Below, one piece after another: positions 49,643 through 57,737 of a DNA stretch of 64,000 nt. Below the pieces are notes generated by a model. That model had not been told where the DNA came from. It did no database searches and worked only from the letters and a program-made list of their open reading frames with translations. A program made the position numbers and the translations under genes. The DNA is taken from positions 83,249-147,248 of IMG/VR virus record IMGVR_UViG_3300032224_001591; one strand, written 5' to 3'. The stretch's first letter is position 1. Every line of letters begins with the position of its first letter. The DNA comes from a virus.

Positions 49643-50284
49643 ATGAAAATAAGTTACGCTATACTAACACACAATGAAGGTCAATACATTGAAACATTAT
49701 TATCCTTCTTAACCAATAACAAACGTCCTCAAGATGAGATTGTTGTTGTAGATGATTTTTCTAAAGATGAATTAACAATTCAAATATTAGATAAATATAA
49801 ATCACAGATTATCCTAGACTATAGAGTATTTGATGGTGACCATACCCAGAAAAACTATTTAAACAGCTTATGTACTGGAGATTATATTCTCCAGTTAGAT
49901 GCGGATGAATTAATATCTGAAGATTTAATTAATGTTCTTCCTACTTTATTAGAAGATAATTCTGAAATAAATTTATTTATAATGCCTCGTATTAATACGG
50001 TTGAGGGATTAACTCAAGAATGGATTCAAAAATGGGGTTGGAATGTTAATGAAAAAGGATGGGTTAATTTTCCTGATTGGCAAATGAGATTATATCGTAA
50101 TAGTGATACTATAAAGTGGGATGGATTATTACATAGTAAAATTGATGGATATAAAACATATGTTACTCTTCCTCCTGAAGAAATTTATTGTATAATACAT
50201 CCTAAACAATTAGACAGACAAATTACTCAAAATAATCTTTATGATAAGATAGAAGCTAATGGTCGTCAAAAATATAAAGTATGA
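49643..50284 (+). CDS. Glycosyltransferase family 2
   Basis: 213 residues. ISYAILTHNEGQYIETLLSFL, IVVVDDFSKDE and the metal site YILQLDADELI follow the GT-A plan, with a C-terminal WKDxxHSK-like DGLLHSKIDGY. Start lies directly after a promoter. It overlaps the next gene (ATGA). Sugar donor unknown. Confidence 0.88.
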   Translation: MKISYAILTHNEGQYIETLLSFLTNNKRPQDEIVVVDDFSKDELTIQILDKYKSQIILDYRVFDGDHTQKNYLNSLCTGDYILQLDADELISEDLINVLPTLLEDNSEINLFIMPRINTVEGLTQEWIQKWGWNVNEKGWVNFPDWQMRLYRNSDTIKWDGLLHSKIDGYKTYVTLPPEEIYCIIHPKQLDRQITQNNLYDKIEANGRQKYKV

Positions 50285-51084
50285 TATTAAAAGATATTAT
50301 TAATAAAAGCTATTATGGTACTGTAGGTTATATAGGTAGTGAAGAAGATATAGATCGTTTAGAACAATACATTAATCTTAACCTACCTATTTTATCTCAG
50401 TTTAAAGGAATAATAAGTGCTACTACTTTTAGTCAAGATAATCCTCAAGACTTATACGATAAATTATATAAAGTATGGGAAAAATATTTTCCTGATTCTA
50501 AAAATATAAATAACGGTATTAGTAGAGGCCATTGTTTTGGAGCGGCCGACAACGATAACAGTATAATAGATTATTGTAAATCAAATCAAATAGATTGGGT
50601 TTGTAAAAGTGCTTATGATATTGCTTTATTTGAGGAATGTTTGAATATACAAATAGAAGATGCTGATTTTTATTATTTAGAAGGAATTAGTAAACATAAT
50701 ATATTAACTAACAGTTCAAATTTTGAAGCTTTATTTAATAACCATTATTCACCTCAAACAAATTTTTATTTTATAAATACTTCTAAGGTAGATTATTTAA
50801 ATAGTAAAAGTTATATAGATGAAAGTCATTATTATTCTTTAAAAATACCAAACTATAGTGGAAAAATATGGGAATATATTGAAGGATGGAGTAATGAAAA
50901 CTTATTAAAATATTGTACTGTAAGAAACGGATTAAAAAAACAACATTTAGCAGATAAAACAAAATATAAAAAATTATATGATGCTGTAATAATGTACGAG
51001 GTATGGGATCCTTCCCATAAAAATATAGTAATTAATGGTATATGCCATTATCATTACCCTGATGAAAAAATAATTAATATATGA
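50281..51084 (+). CDS. Putative GT-A-like protein in sugar cluster
   Basis: 267 residues. NLPILSQFKGIISATTFSQD and RGHCFGAADNDNSIIDYCKS, then IDWVCKSAYDI resemble a nucleotide-sugar-binding GT-A half, with ADNDNS in the place of a DxD. Overlaps on both sides (4 bases each) mean coupled translation with enzymes of sugar metabolism. The assignment is tentative. Confidence 0.5.
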   Translation: MILKDIINKSYYGTVGYIGSEEDIDRLEQYINLNLPILSQFKGIISATTFSQDNPQDLYDKLYKVWEKYFPDSKNINNGISRGHCFGAADNDNSIIDYCKSNQIDWVCKSAYDIALFEECLNIQIEDADFYYLEGISKHNILTNSSNFEALFNNHYSPQTNFYFINTSKVDYLNSKSYIDESHYYSLKIPNYSGKIWEYIEGWSNENLLKYCTVRNGLKKQHLADKTKYKKLYDAVIMYEVWDPSHKNIVINGICHYHYPDEKIINI

Positions 51085-51605
51085 AATATTCTTATAAAAA
51101 TCTTAAAGACGTACCCTTAATTGAACCCGATATTTTCTATGACCATAGAGGAGAGTATGTAGAAACATTCAATTCAGAATACTATAAAGTATTTGGTGAT
51201 ATTGAATGGAAACAAGATAGTTTTAGTACATCTGTTAAAAATACACTACGTGGATTACATGGCGACTCTAAAACATGGAAATTAATTCAATGTTTAAAAG
51301 GATCTATAATACTAGCAGTAGTAGACATGCGAGAAAATAGTTCTACTTATTTAAAACATGATTTATTTTATCTTAATGAAAAAAATAGACATCAAGTATT
51401 AGTACCTCCAATGTTTGCTAATGGACATTATGTTATAGAAGATTGTATTTTTAGTTATAAACAATCTACTCTATATACCGGAGCACAAAACCAATTTACC
51501 GTAAGATGGGATGATCCAGAATTGAATATTTTTTGGCCTAATCAATCTCCTATATTATCATCAAGAGATAAAAACGCAAACTTTTTAAATTTAAAAAACA
51601 TATGA
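51081..51605 (+). CDS. RmlC-like dTDP-4-dehydrorhamnose 3,5-epimerase
   Basis: 174 residues, the usual RmlC size. FYDHRGEYVETFN, DSFSTSVKNTLRGLHGD with the catalytic His, VVDMRENSSTYLK, and VPPMFANGHYVIED are cupin-type landmarks. It would epimerise a 4-keto nucleotide sugar. No RmlA/RmlB/RmlD is seen in this window, so the substrate may be supplied by the host or by distant genes. Confidence 0.85.
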   Translation: MKYSYKNLKDVPLIEPDIFYDHRGEYVETFNSEYYKVFGDIEWKQDSFSTSVKNTLRGLHGDSKTWKLIQCLKGSIILAVVDMRENSSTYLKHDLFYLNEKNRHQVLVPPMFANGHYVIEDCIFSYKQSTLYTGAQNQFTVRWDDPELNIFWPNQSPILSSRDKNANFLNLKNI

Positions 51606-52552
51606 AAATATTAATCACCGGAGCTGCAGGTTATTTAGGATCAGTTTTAATTGATCATTTATTTACTAAACATGATAATATGTTTGATAAAATAATCGCT
51701 GTAGATAATTTAATGTATAAACAAACATCTTTAAGTCATTATTGTCATCGTGATAAATTTGAATTTCACAAATTAGATGTTCGTAATTATGATAAAATGC
51801 TTCCTTTAGTACAACAAGCAGATGTTATTATCCCTTTAGCTTGTATTGTTGGAATGCCTGCTTGTAAAAAATTTCCTGAATTAACAGTAGCAACTAATCA
51901 GGAGGCAATTGAGTGGTTAGCTAAAGTAACTCGTCCTGATCAAAAAATAATTTTTCCAACTACAAATAGTGGATATGGAATAGGTCAAGAAGGAATTCAT
52001 TGTACTGAAGAAACTCCACTAACACCTATTTCTCTTTATGGTGTAACTAAAGTACAAGCTGAAAAAGCATTATTAGATAATGGAAATGCTGTTACTTTTA
52101 GATTAGCAACAGTATTTGGAATGTCTCCAAGAATGAGACTAGATTTATTGGTAAATGATTTTACTTATAAAGCATATAAAGATAATTATATAGTATTATT
52201 TGAATCTCATTTTAAACGTAATTTTATTCATATTAGAGATGTAGCTAAAACATTTGTATTTGCTATTCATAATTTTGATAAAATGAAAGGCCAAACATAC
52301 AATGTAGGTTTAAGCTCAGCTAACATTAGTAAAAAAGAGTTATGTGATGCTATTAAAATATTTATTCCTGATTTTTATATTGCTGAAAGTGAAATAAATG
52401 AAGATCCAGATAAACGAAATTATATAGTAAGTAATGATAAATTAGAATCATTAGGATGGTATCCTGAATATGATTTAAAAACAGGTATAGCTGAATTACT
52501 TAAAGCTTATCCAATAATAGAAAATTCAAACAATAATTTTACAAACCTATAA
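51602..52552 (+). CDS. NAD-dependent nucleotide-sugar epimerase/dehydratase (SDR)
   Basis: 316 residues. ILITGAAGYLGSVLIDHLF is the NAD-binding motif, and SLYGVTK supplies the YxxxK active-site pair. GRxFxHIRDVA-like RNFIHIRDVA and the WYPEYDLKTGI end are typical of extended SDR sugar enzymes. It could make the 4-keto sugar used by the RmlC-like epimerase upstream; the exact reaction cannot be read. Confidence 0.85.
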   Translation: MKILITGAAGYLGSVLIDHLFTKHDNMFDKIIAVDNLMYKQTSLSHYCHRDKFEFHKLDVRNYDKMLPLVQQADVIIPLACIVGMPACKKFPELTVATNQEAIEWLAKVTRPDQKIIFPTTNSGYGIGQEGIHCTEETPLTPISLYGVTKVQAEKALLDNGNAVTFRLATVFGMSPRMRLDLLVNDFTYKAYKDNYIVLFESHFKRNFIHIRDVAKTFVFAIHNFDKMKGQTYNVGLSSANISKKELCDAIKIFIPDFYIAESEINEDPDKRNYIVSNDKLESLGWYPEYDLKTGIAELLKAYPIIENSNNNFTNL

Positions 52553-52553
52553 C

Positions 52554-53171
52554 ATGAAAGAATCAGTACAAGAATTATTTGAAAGATGTATTTATTATAC
52601 ACTTTCTCAAGAACCTAGAGATAGTGATTGGCATTTAATGACTTTATTTTCTTTAGTACTACAAAATAAAAGTAAAAATATTTTAGAATTAGGTGTTCGT
52701 TATGGTGATACAACAGAACCTATGATTGCCGGTGCCTCATTAACGGGAGGTAAAATAACATGTGTTGATATTGATCAAACACTTTGGACATGTCCTGAAG
52801 ATTTAAAAGATATCTATACCTTTATAAAATCAGATACTATTAAATTTCTTGAAGAAGCAGTAGCACGAAATGAATATTATGATTTCATTTATATTGATGA
52901 TTGGCATACTTATCCTCATGTTAAAAGAGAACTTGAATTAGTTGATCAGCTTTCAGATGAAAAAACAATTATAGTACTTCATGATTTAATGGGTAGTAAA
53001 TGTGCTCCTGATTATTATAATCCAATAAGTGCCATAGGTACTGAATGGGATGAAGGTGGTCCTTTTAGAGCAGTCAATGAATTAGATTTAGCTAAATGGG
53101 AATGGATGACTATTCCTGTAAATAATGGATTAACATTATTGAGAAAACGTTCTAAAGTATTAGATTTTTAA
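52554..53171 (+). CDS. SAM-dependent methyltransferase (Methyltransf_24-like)
   Basis: 205 residues. ILELGVRYGDTTEPMIAGA (SAM site), ITCVDIDQ, and FIYIDDWHTYPHVKRELELV with the ID-x-H metal motif resemble class I sugar- or CmcI-type O-methyltransferases. It lies between two epimerases, so a sugar hydroxyl is a likely target. Confidence 0.75.
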   Translation: MKESVQELFERCIYYTLSQEPRDSDWHLMTLFSLVLQNKSKNILELGVRYGDTTEPMIAGASLTGGKITCVDIDQTLWTCPEDLKDIYTFIKSDTIKFLEEAVARNEYYDFIYIDDWHTYPHVKRELELVDQLSDEKTIIVLHDLMGSKCAPDYYNPISAIGTEWDEGGPFRAVNELDLAKWEWMTIPVNNGLTLLRKRSKVLDF

Positions 53172-54052
53172 TGAAAAAAGTATTAGTAACAGGAGCAAGT
53201 GGATTCGTAGGTAGGCATTTAGTGCCTGCCTTAGAAAATTTAGGATATGAAGTTATAAAACTAAATTCTCTTAATTTTCCAGATATGTGGAATATACAAG
53301 AAAAAATAGATTATATAGTTCATTTAGCTGTTAAAACAGCAGCCGGAGGATATTGTCAACAACACCCAGGTGAACAATATTTAATTAATACTAGTATAAA
53401 CATAGATATGTTATATTACTGGCAACAATTTCAACCTCAAGCAAAAATGATTACTTTTGGTTCTTCTTGTGGATATAGTGATAATGTACTTAAATTCGAA
53501 GAAAATTATTTAGAAGGTGAACCTGAAACCGGTTATGAAGTATATGGTAATGTAAAACGTAATTTATTAATTGGGTTAAGGGCATTAAACAAAGAATATA
53601 ACATGGATTATAGTTACTTAATTCCTTCTGTATTTTATGGCCCGGAATATGATTTACATGATAAACATTTCATATTTGATCTAATCAGAAAAATAGTAAA
53701 TGCTAAAAATACCGGTGAAAAAGTAGTGTTATGGGGTACTGGAGACCAAACTAGAGAACTTATTTACATAGAAGATGCAATTGATCTAATTCTCCAATCA
53801 CTTACTTGGAAAAGCAAAATAATTAACTTATCGTCAGGTAAGGCTTATTCGTTAAAAGAATATGCTCAGACAATTTGTAATATAGTAGGGTATGATTTTA
53901 ATTTAATAGAATGGGACGTAACGCAATTTGTAGGTTCCCGTAGTAAAAATTTAATTAATAACCAATTATACGATTATAAATTTACACCATTAAAAGATGG
54001 TTTAATAAAAACAATAAAATATTATGAAGATAGGAGTAGTAGTAGTAAATAG
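53171..54052 (+). CDS. NAD-dependent epimerase/reductase, GDP-fucose-synthase-like
   Basis: 293 residues. VLVTGASGFVGRHLVPAL is the NAD motif; FGSSCGYSD and YEVYGNVKR provide Ser, Tyr and Lys of the catalytic triad. The shape of GTGDQTRELIYIEDAIDL matches GDP-L-fucose synthase-like SDRs. The gene ends with 28 bases overlapping the next. Substrate unknown. Confidence 0.82.
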   Translation: MKKVLVTGASGFVGRHLVPALENLGYEVIKLNSLNFPDMWNIQEKIDYIVHLAVKTAAGGYCQQHPGEQYLINTSINIDMLYYWQQFQPQAKMITFGSSCGYSDNVLKFEENYLEGEPETGYEVYGNVKRNLLIGLRALNKEYNMDYSYLIPSVFYGPEYDLHDKHFIFDLIRKIVNAKNTGEKVVLWGTGDQTRELIYIEDAIDLILQSLTWKSKIINLSSGKAYSLKEYAQTICNIVGYDFNLIEWDVTQFVGSRSKNLINNQLYDYKFTPLKDGLIKTIKYYEDRSSSSK

Positions 54053-54908
54053 AAATGATGGTTACAAAGATTTTGAACGTGGGTTAATCCATTTCAAATC
54101 AATGTTAGATACTTTTGATGAAGTAACTTATATAGATTGGAACTCTCCTAATGGTTCATTTTTATGGGAAATAAAAGATCAATTACCCCAAACAGGTAAA
54201 ATAAAACACTTTGTAATCCCCCCAGAAATAGTATCTCAAATTATAGTTCATCCTAAAGCCCAACAATGTAATGAAGGTTTAAGTAGAAATATTGGTATTA
54301 AACGAAGCGAATGTGATTGGGTTGTTTCTACTAATATTGATATTATTCCTCCTAAACGAGAAGATTTAGTTAAATTAATTGAAACTTTAGACCCAAATAC
54401 TTTCTATACTATTTCAAGAAGAGAAGCACCAAAAGAAATAGTTTATAAGTATGGACATGAAAATTGGAAACAACTTCAAGAAGAATTATATAATACAATT
54501 CCTGAAAGACATTTTCCAGCAATGGTTTGTCCTAACGACCATTATAGTTTAATTAATTGCTGTGGGGATTTTCAACTTGCTCCTAAACACGTTTGGGAAG
54601 GTATAAGAGGATTTGAAGAAGAAATGGTATTCGCTTGTTTTGTAGATACTAATGCTCAGAAAAAAGCAAAATTAAAAGGATATGGGTTAGAAGTTTTATA
54701 TAATCCTCCCTTATTTCATATGGAACATGGTGCCTACTATACTAAAGAAGATGGAACACGAGTATCAGATCCAACAAATAAAGGTTCATTTAAAGGTGAT
54801 GATAAAGCGTATAATGATGTTTGGCAGTATGTTGAATTTTTTGAACAAACTGATAACAGTGAAAATTGGGGATTAGGAAATATTGAAATTGAATTTGAAA
54901 AAATATAA
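54024..54908 (+). CDS. GT-A-type glycosyltransferase (family 2/7-like)
   Basis: 294 residues. IGVVVVNRNDGYKDFERGL, GLSRNIGIKRSECDWVVSTN, then IDIIPPK form the donor site (N-x-D in place of DxD), followed by a galactosyltransferase-like LINCCGDFQLAPKHVWEGIRGF and YNPPLFHMEHG. It overlaps the upstream SDR by 29 bases and closes the sugar cluster. Confidence 0.8.
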   Translation: MKIGVVVVNRNDGYKDFERGLIHFKSMLDTFDEVTYIDWNSPNGSFLWEIKDQLPQTGKIKHFVIPPEIVSQIIVHPKAQQCNEGLSRNIGIKRSECDWVVSTNIDIIPPKREDLVKLIETLDPNTFYTISRREAPKEIVYKYGHENWKQLQEELYNTIPERHFPAMVCPNDHYSLINCCGDFQLAPKHVWEGIRGFEEEMVFACFVDTNAQKKAKLKGYGLEVLYNPPLFHMEHGAYYTKEDGTRVSDPTNKGSFKGDDKAYNDVWQYVEFFEQTDNSENWGLGNIEIEFEKI

Positions 54909-54911
54909 AAT

Positions 54912-55067
54912 ATGAAATACGGCTTTTATAGAAAAAACGACCCCAATCAAGAAATCATAGATAAAACAATTAGTTTTTCTAGATTATCAGCAGCAAAATT
55001 CTTTGCACAACGTAAAGGACTAGCTTTAAAATTATTTTTAGGTATTTACGGTGTAAAGAAAGTATAA
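54912..55067 (+). CDS. Small basic protein after the sugar cluster
   Basis: 51 residues, rich in Lys/Phe (SRLSAAKFFAQRKGLALKLF), overlapping the next start by one base (TAATG). It begins just 3 bases after the GT gene. Basic and helical; could bind nucleic acid or a membrane surface. No family recognised. Confidence 0.55.
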   Translation: MKYGFYRKNDPNQEIIDKTISFSRLSAAKFFAQRKGLALKLFLGIYGVKKV

Positions 55068-55453
55068 TGGACATTAAAAAATTTGGACAACGATTAAAAT
55101 TAGAAGAATCTAAGACAACAAAAGTACTTAAGGAAAAAGAGGTATTTATAGAAAATATTAGTATATTAGAAGAAATACTACAACGCTCAGATAAATTATT
55201 TAATGGTTATAGTATAGATTTATACATGTACGAAGAACCATTTTTACAAATTATTGAAAATCTATTTTTACTTAAATATGGAGAAATAATAAGTGAAATT
55301 GTGTTTTGGTATTTATATGATAGAAAAGATGATGATGGAAATATTTACCCTTTAGTACTTGAAGAAGAAGATAAAGAACCGGTAGATATAATTTTAAAAA
55401 CACCTACCGATTTATGGAAATTTATAAATAAAAATTTAAACAATACAAAATAA
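55067..55453 (+). CDS. Unrecognised acidic protein
   Basis: 128 residues: a charged helical N-terminus, then FLQIIENLFLLKYGEIISEI and FWYLYDRKDDDGNIYPLVL, and a conserved-looking LWKFINKNL end. The form is that of small, helical phage proteins without catalytic motifs. Function unknown. Confidence 0.6.
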   Translation: MDIKKFGQRLKLEESKTTKVLKEKEVFIENISILEEILQRSDKLFNGYSIDLYMYEEPFLQIIENLFLLKYGEIISEIVFWYLYDRKDDDGNIYPLVLEEEDKEPVDIILKTPTDLWKFINKNLNNTK

Positions 55454-55456
55454 GTT

Positions 55457-55780
55457 ATGGAAACAGCAGTACGTTATTGCAAATGCGGAGTTCAAATACC
55501 TGCAGCAAGATTAAAAATTCTACCAAATACACACACTTGTGTTAATTGTTCGGATATTAAAACTAAAAAACCCGTTATCGTACAACGTGGAGAAGGTGAT
55601 CACACTTATACTGAAACATTATTTTTAGAACATGAAGATTATGTCCAATACGTTGAAGAAGAAACTAAATTAAGAAAACGAATGGGTATTTCAACTAAAG
55701 CAGAATTATTAGATTTTGATAACGAAGTACCAATCCCAACTAGAGTACCAGATATCGATTCAGACAAAATTAAACAATAA
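55457..55780 (+). CDS. DksA/TraR-type C4 zinc-finger protein
   Basis: 107 residues. N-terminal CKCGVQIPAARLKILP, then TCVNCSD, gives the C-x-C/C-x-x-C DksA-type zinc finger, followed by a charged region (YVEEETKLRKRMGI). DksA-like proteins bind RNA polymerase; a phage copy could tune host transcription. It lacks the long coiled coil of DksA, so the role may differ. Confidence 0.68.
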   Translation: METAVRYCKCGVQIPAARLKILPNTHTCVNCSDIKTKKPVIVQRGEGDHTYTETLFLEHEDYVQYVEEETKLRKRMGISTKAELLDFDNEVPIPTRVPDIDSDKIKQ

Positions 55781-56421
55781 TGCCTAAAGCCAAACACTTT
55801 GAAAAGCAACAGATTTTAGCAGCAATGGCTAAAACAAAATCTAATAAAAGTGCAGCCCGATATATGAATTGTAGTTACATACATTACAAAAAATGGGCAC
55901 AGTTTTATAAAGGTGAGGACGGCAGAAGTTTATTTGAAATACACAAGAATCAAGCCGGTAAAGGCATTCCTAAATTCCTAAGCAATACTCCATTCGGACG
56001 TAAAGAGCCTGCGTTGCTTGATATCATTGAAGGTAGAGTTGATGCATCCCATTTCAATCCCCAAAAGATCAAGCATAGAATGATTGAACAGGGGTACTTA
56101 AAAGAAGAATGTAATTTATGCGGTTTTAAAGAACGTCGTGTACTTGACTATAAAGTACCGCTAATGATGCATTTTAAGGACGGAAATAAACAACATTATA
56201 ACCTAGGCAACGTAGAAATGTTATGTTATAATTGTACGTTTCTTACGGTTGGGGATTTATTTACTGGTAAACAAATTGAAAACATGGAAGACCATGTACC
56301 TAAATCAGGTGGACAACCAGATTGGGAAGTAGATGATTATACACAGCAACGCTTAAAAGAATTAGGATTATACGATTCAAAACCAGTGGACGACGGTTCG
56401 GAATTTATCTCAAGAAGCTAA
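55780..56421 (+). CDS. HNH-like zinc protein with N-terminal helix-turn-helix
   Basis: 213 residues. The N-terminus (QILAAMAKTKSNKSAARYMN) looks like a helix-turn-helix. Around residues 110-165, ECNLCGFKERRVLDYKVPLM, HFKDGNKQHYNLGNV, and MLCYNCTF form an HNH-type ββα-metal pattern, although the usual HH is MHF. It may be an endonuclease or a zinc-dependent DNA-binding regulator. Codon use is richer in C/G than the neighbours. No insertion into a gene is seen. Confidence 0.62.
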   Translation: MPKAKHFEKQQILAAMAKTKSNKSAARYMNCSYIHYKKWAQFYKGEDGRSLFEIHKNQAGKGIPKFLSNTPFGRKEPALLDIIEGRVDASHFNPQKIKHRMIEQGYLKEECNLCGFKERRVLDYKVPLMMHFKDGNKQHYNLGNVEMLCYNCTFLTVGDLFTGKQIENMEDHVPKSGGQPDWEVDDYTQQRLKELGLYDSKPVDDGSEFISRS

Positions 56422-56443
56422 ATATTTATGATAAAGTTTCGAT

Positions 56444-56611
56444 ATGAAAAAGAATAAAAAATCGAAAAAACATAATGAGATAATTCGTGATTACGAAGGA
56501 CAGAAATCTAAACAACTGGAAAGATTAGCAACTAAAATGTTAGAAAACGAAGAAAAGTTTGCTAAATTAAAGGGTAAAGAAACAAGTTTGAAATTCCTAA
56601 AATTATTTTAA
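56444..56611 (+). CDS. Small Lys/Glu-rich protein
   Basis: 55 residues, very charged (KKNKKSKKHNEIIRDYEGQK, then LATKMLENEEKF). One helix, no cysteine. It follows a near-match of the AATATTTAT element (56421-56430). Function unknown. Confidence 0.5.
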   Translation: MKKNKKSKKHNEIIRDYEGQKSKQLERLATKMLENEEKFAKLKGKETSLKFLKLF

Positions 56612-56612
56612 A

Positions 56613-56933
56613 ATGGCACTAGAATTAACAGTGAATAGCGTAGATGAATTTCAAGAAATGGTTGATAGTAAAGATTTTAAAATATCCGAATCAATTGTAA
56701 ATTCAATTTTAAGTAACTTAAACAGTAAAAAAAATCATATTCATATACTTTCAATAAATGTACTAGAAGAAGGATCAACATTAGATTTAACACTTGAAAG
56801 AAAATTCTTTATAGAAACATTAGAAGAAAACATTAAGTATTTTATTGAACAAGAAAGATATGAAGATTGTCAAAAAATAGTAGAAGCAATAGATAAATTA
56901 AAAACAAAAGAAAAAAAGGCAAGTAAAAAGTAA
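56613..56933 (+). CDS. Unrecognised helical protein
   Basis: 106 residues: N-terminal mixed region (FQEMVDSKDFKISESIVNSI), a strand-like TLDLTLERKF, then a long helix with Glu/Lys and a Lys-rich end (KTKEKKASKK). It overlaps the following small basic gene (TAATG). No family is recognised. Confidence 0.55.
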   Translation: MALELTVNSVDEFQEMVDSKDFKISESIVNSILSNLNSKKNHIHILSINVLEEGSTLDLTLERKFFIETLEENIKYFIEQERYEDCQKIVEAIDKLKTKEKKASKK

Positions 56934-57055
56934 TGGCAAAAGCAGTTTCAAACTCTAACAAAGTTACATTTGGTGCTCGAAAAAGAGGCAAAGCACAAAA
57001 GAGTTATAACAAGCACACTCCAAGACCAAAACGTTATAGAGGTCAAGGCAGATAA
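56933..57055 (+). CDS. Very basic 40-residue protein
   Basis: MAKAVSNSNKVTFGARKRGK and further to KRYRGQGR. About a third of the residues are Lys or Arg, with no acidic residue except none visible in the core. It overlaps its upstream neighbour by one base. It resembles ribosomal or protamine-like short peptides and should bind RNA or DNA. Conserved-looking short basic proteins like this may neutralise packaged DNA, but that is inference. Confidence 0.58.
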   Translation: MAKAVSNSNKVTFGARKRGKAQKSYNKHTPRPKRYRGQGR

Positions 57056-57062
57056 AACACAT

Positions 57063-57248
57063 ATGAATCCTAAAAAAAATCAACAGACCATAACGGCTAT
57101 GGAAACCTTCATGTCCCTTCCCGATGAATTATTGATAGAGATGATCAATAAAGACCCGGAAGGGATAGAGGTTATATGTCTCGCGCTAGGAATTGAATTA
57201 AATAACATAAAATATACGAAAAAATCCAAAATAGGGTTGGATAGGTAA
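57063..57248 (+). CDS. Small acidic helical protein
   Basis: 61 residues from the ATG at 57063 (MNPKKNQQTITAMETFMSLP...). A frame extension further upstream uses a non-ATG start and overlaps the basic gene, so is not used. Central helix DELLIEMINKDPEGIEVICL. No family is recognised; the promoter of the next gene begins in its last codons. Confidence 0.5.
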   Translation: MNPKKNQQTITAMETFMSLPDELLIEMINKDPEGIEVICLALGIELNNIKYTKKSKIGLDR

Positions 57249-57267
57249 AAAAACGGTCGTATATTTA
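57236..57267 (+). promoter_or_regulatory. Promoter GTTGG-N19-TATATTTA
   Basis: GTTGG 57236-57240, spacer 19, TATATTTA 57260-57267, inside the end of the previous gene and 17 bases before the 57285 start. Confidence 0.7.
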
Positions 57268-57284
57268 CGTAAATAATAAAGGTC

Positions 57285-57737
57285 ATGCCATTAATTCAAT
57301 TCACAAATTTAAACAAATACGGTACACTACGAAAACGTATAATGTACACCCCAGCAATGCCCTTTAGATTTAATCCTAAAGGATTAGGATCATTTGTATC
57401 TGTTACAATTTTCAAGTACAGATATGAACATTATATTCCTCCAACTTTATTCAATGCAAATGATGGTAAAAGATATATCTTACCAACTTGGCAAGAAGTA
57501 TTACCTGAAACTACTATATCAGATATAGAATGGGTTAAAATGATTTTGACTGATGGAGTGAAAGTAAAAGCAAAAGAAAAAATAGAAGAAAATACCTTCA
57601 AATTTGAATCTAAAAGCGATCCAGGTTCATTTTATACCGTTACTAAAAAAGGAGACAAATATAAATGTACTTGCCCTGGAAGTTTCAGAGCAAAAGATAG
57701 AGAGTGTAAACATATAAAACAAATAAAAAATGGCTAA
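57285..57737 (+). CDS. Protein with C-terminal SWIM-type zinc finger
   Basis: 150 residues. The N-terminal 100 residues are unrecognised (PLIQFTNLNKYGTLRKRIMY, PAMPFRFNPKGLGSF). The C-terminus has KYKCTCPGSFRAKDRECKHI, a C-x-C-x(n)-C-x-H pattern of SWIM domains found in helicase-associated and transposase-related proteins. A DNA- or protein-binding role is likely. It overlaps the AT-hook gene by 8 bases. Confidence 0.65.
   Translation: MPLIQFTNLNKYGTLRKRIMYTPAMPFRFNPKGLGSFVSVTIFKYRYEHYIPPTLFNANDGKRYILPTWQEVLPETTISDIEWVKMILTDGVKVKAKEKIEENTFKFESKSDPGSFYTVTKKGDKYKCTCPGSFRAKDRECKHIKQIKNG

Noticed and set aside
55780-56421. HNH gene as a homing endonuclease inserted in a host gene
   Set aside because: Neighbouring genes are intact and continuous, with single-base overlaps; no split gene or intron boundary is visible.
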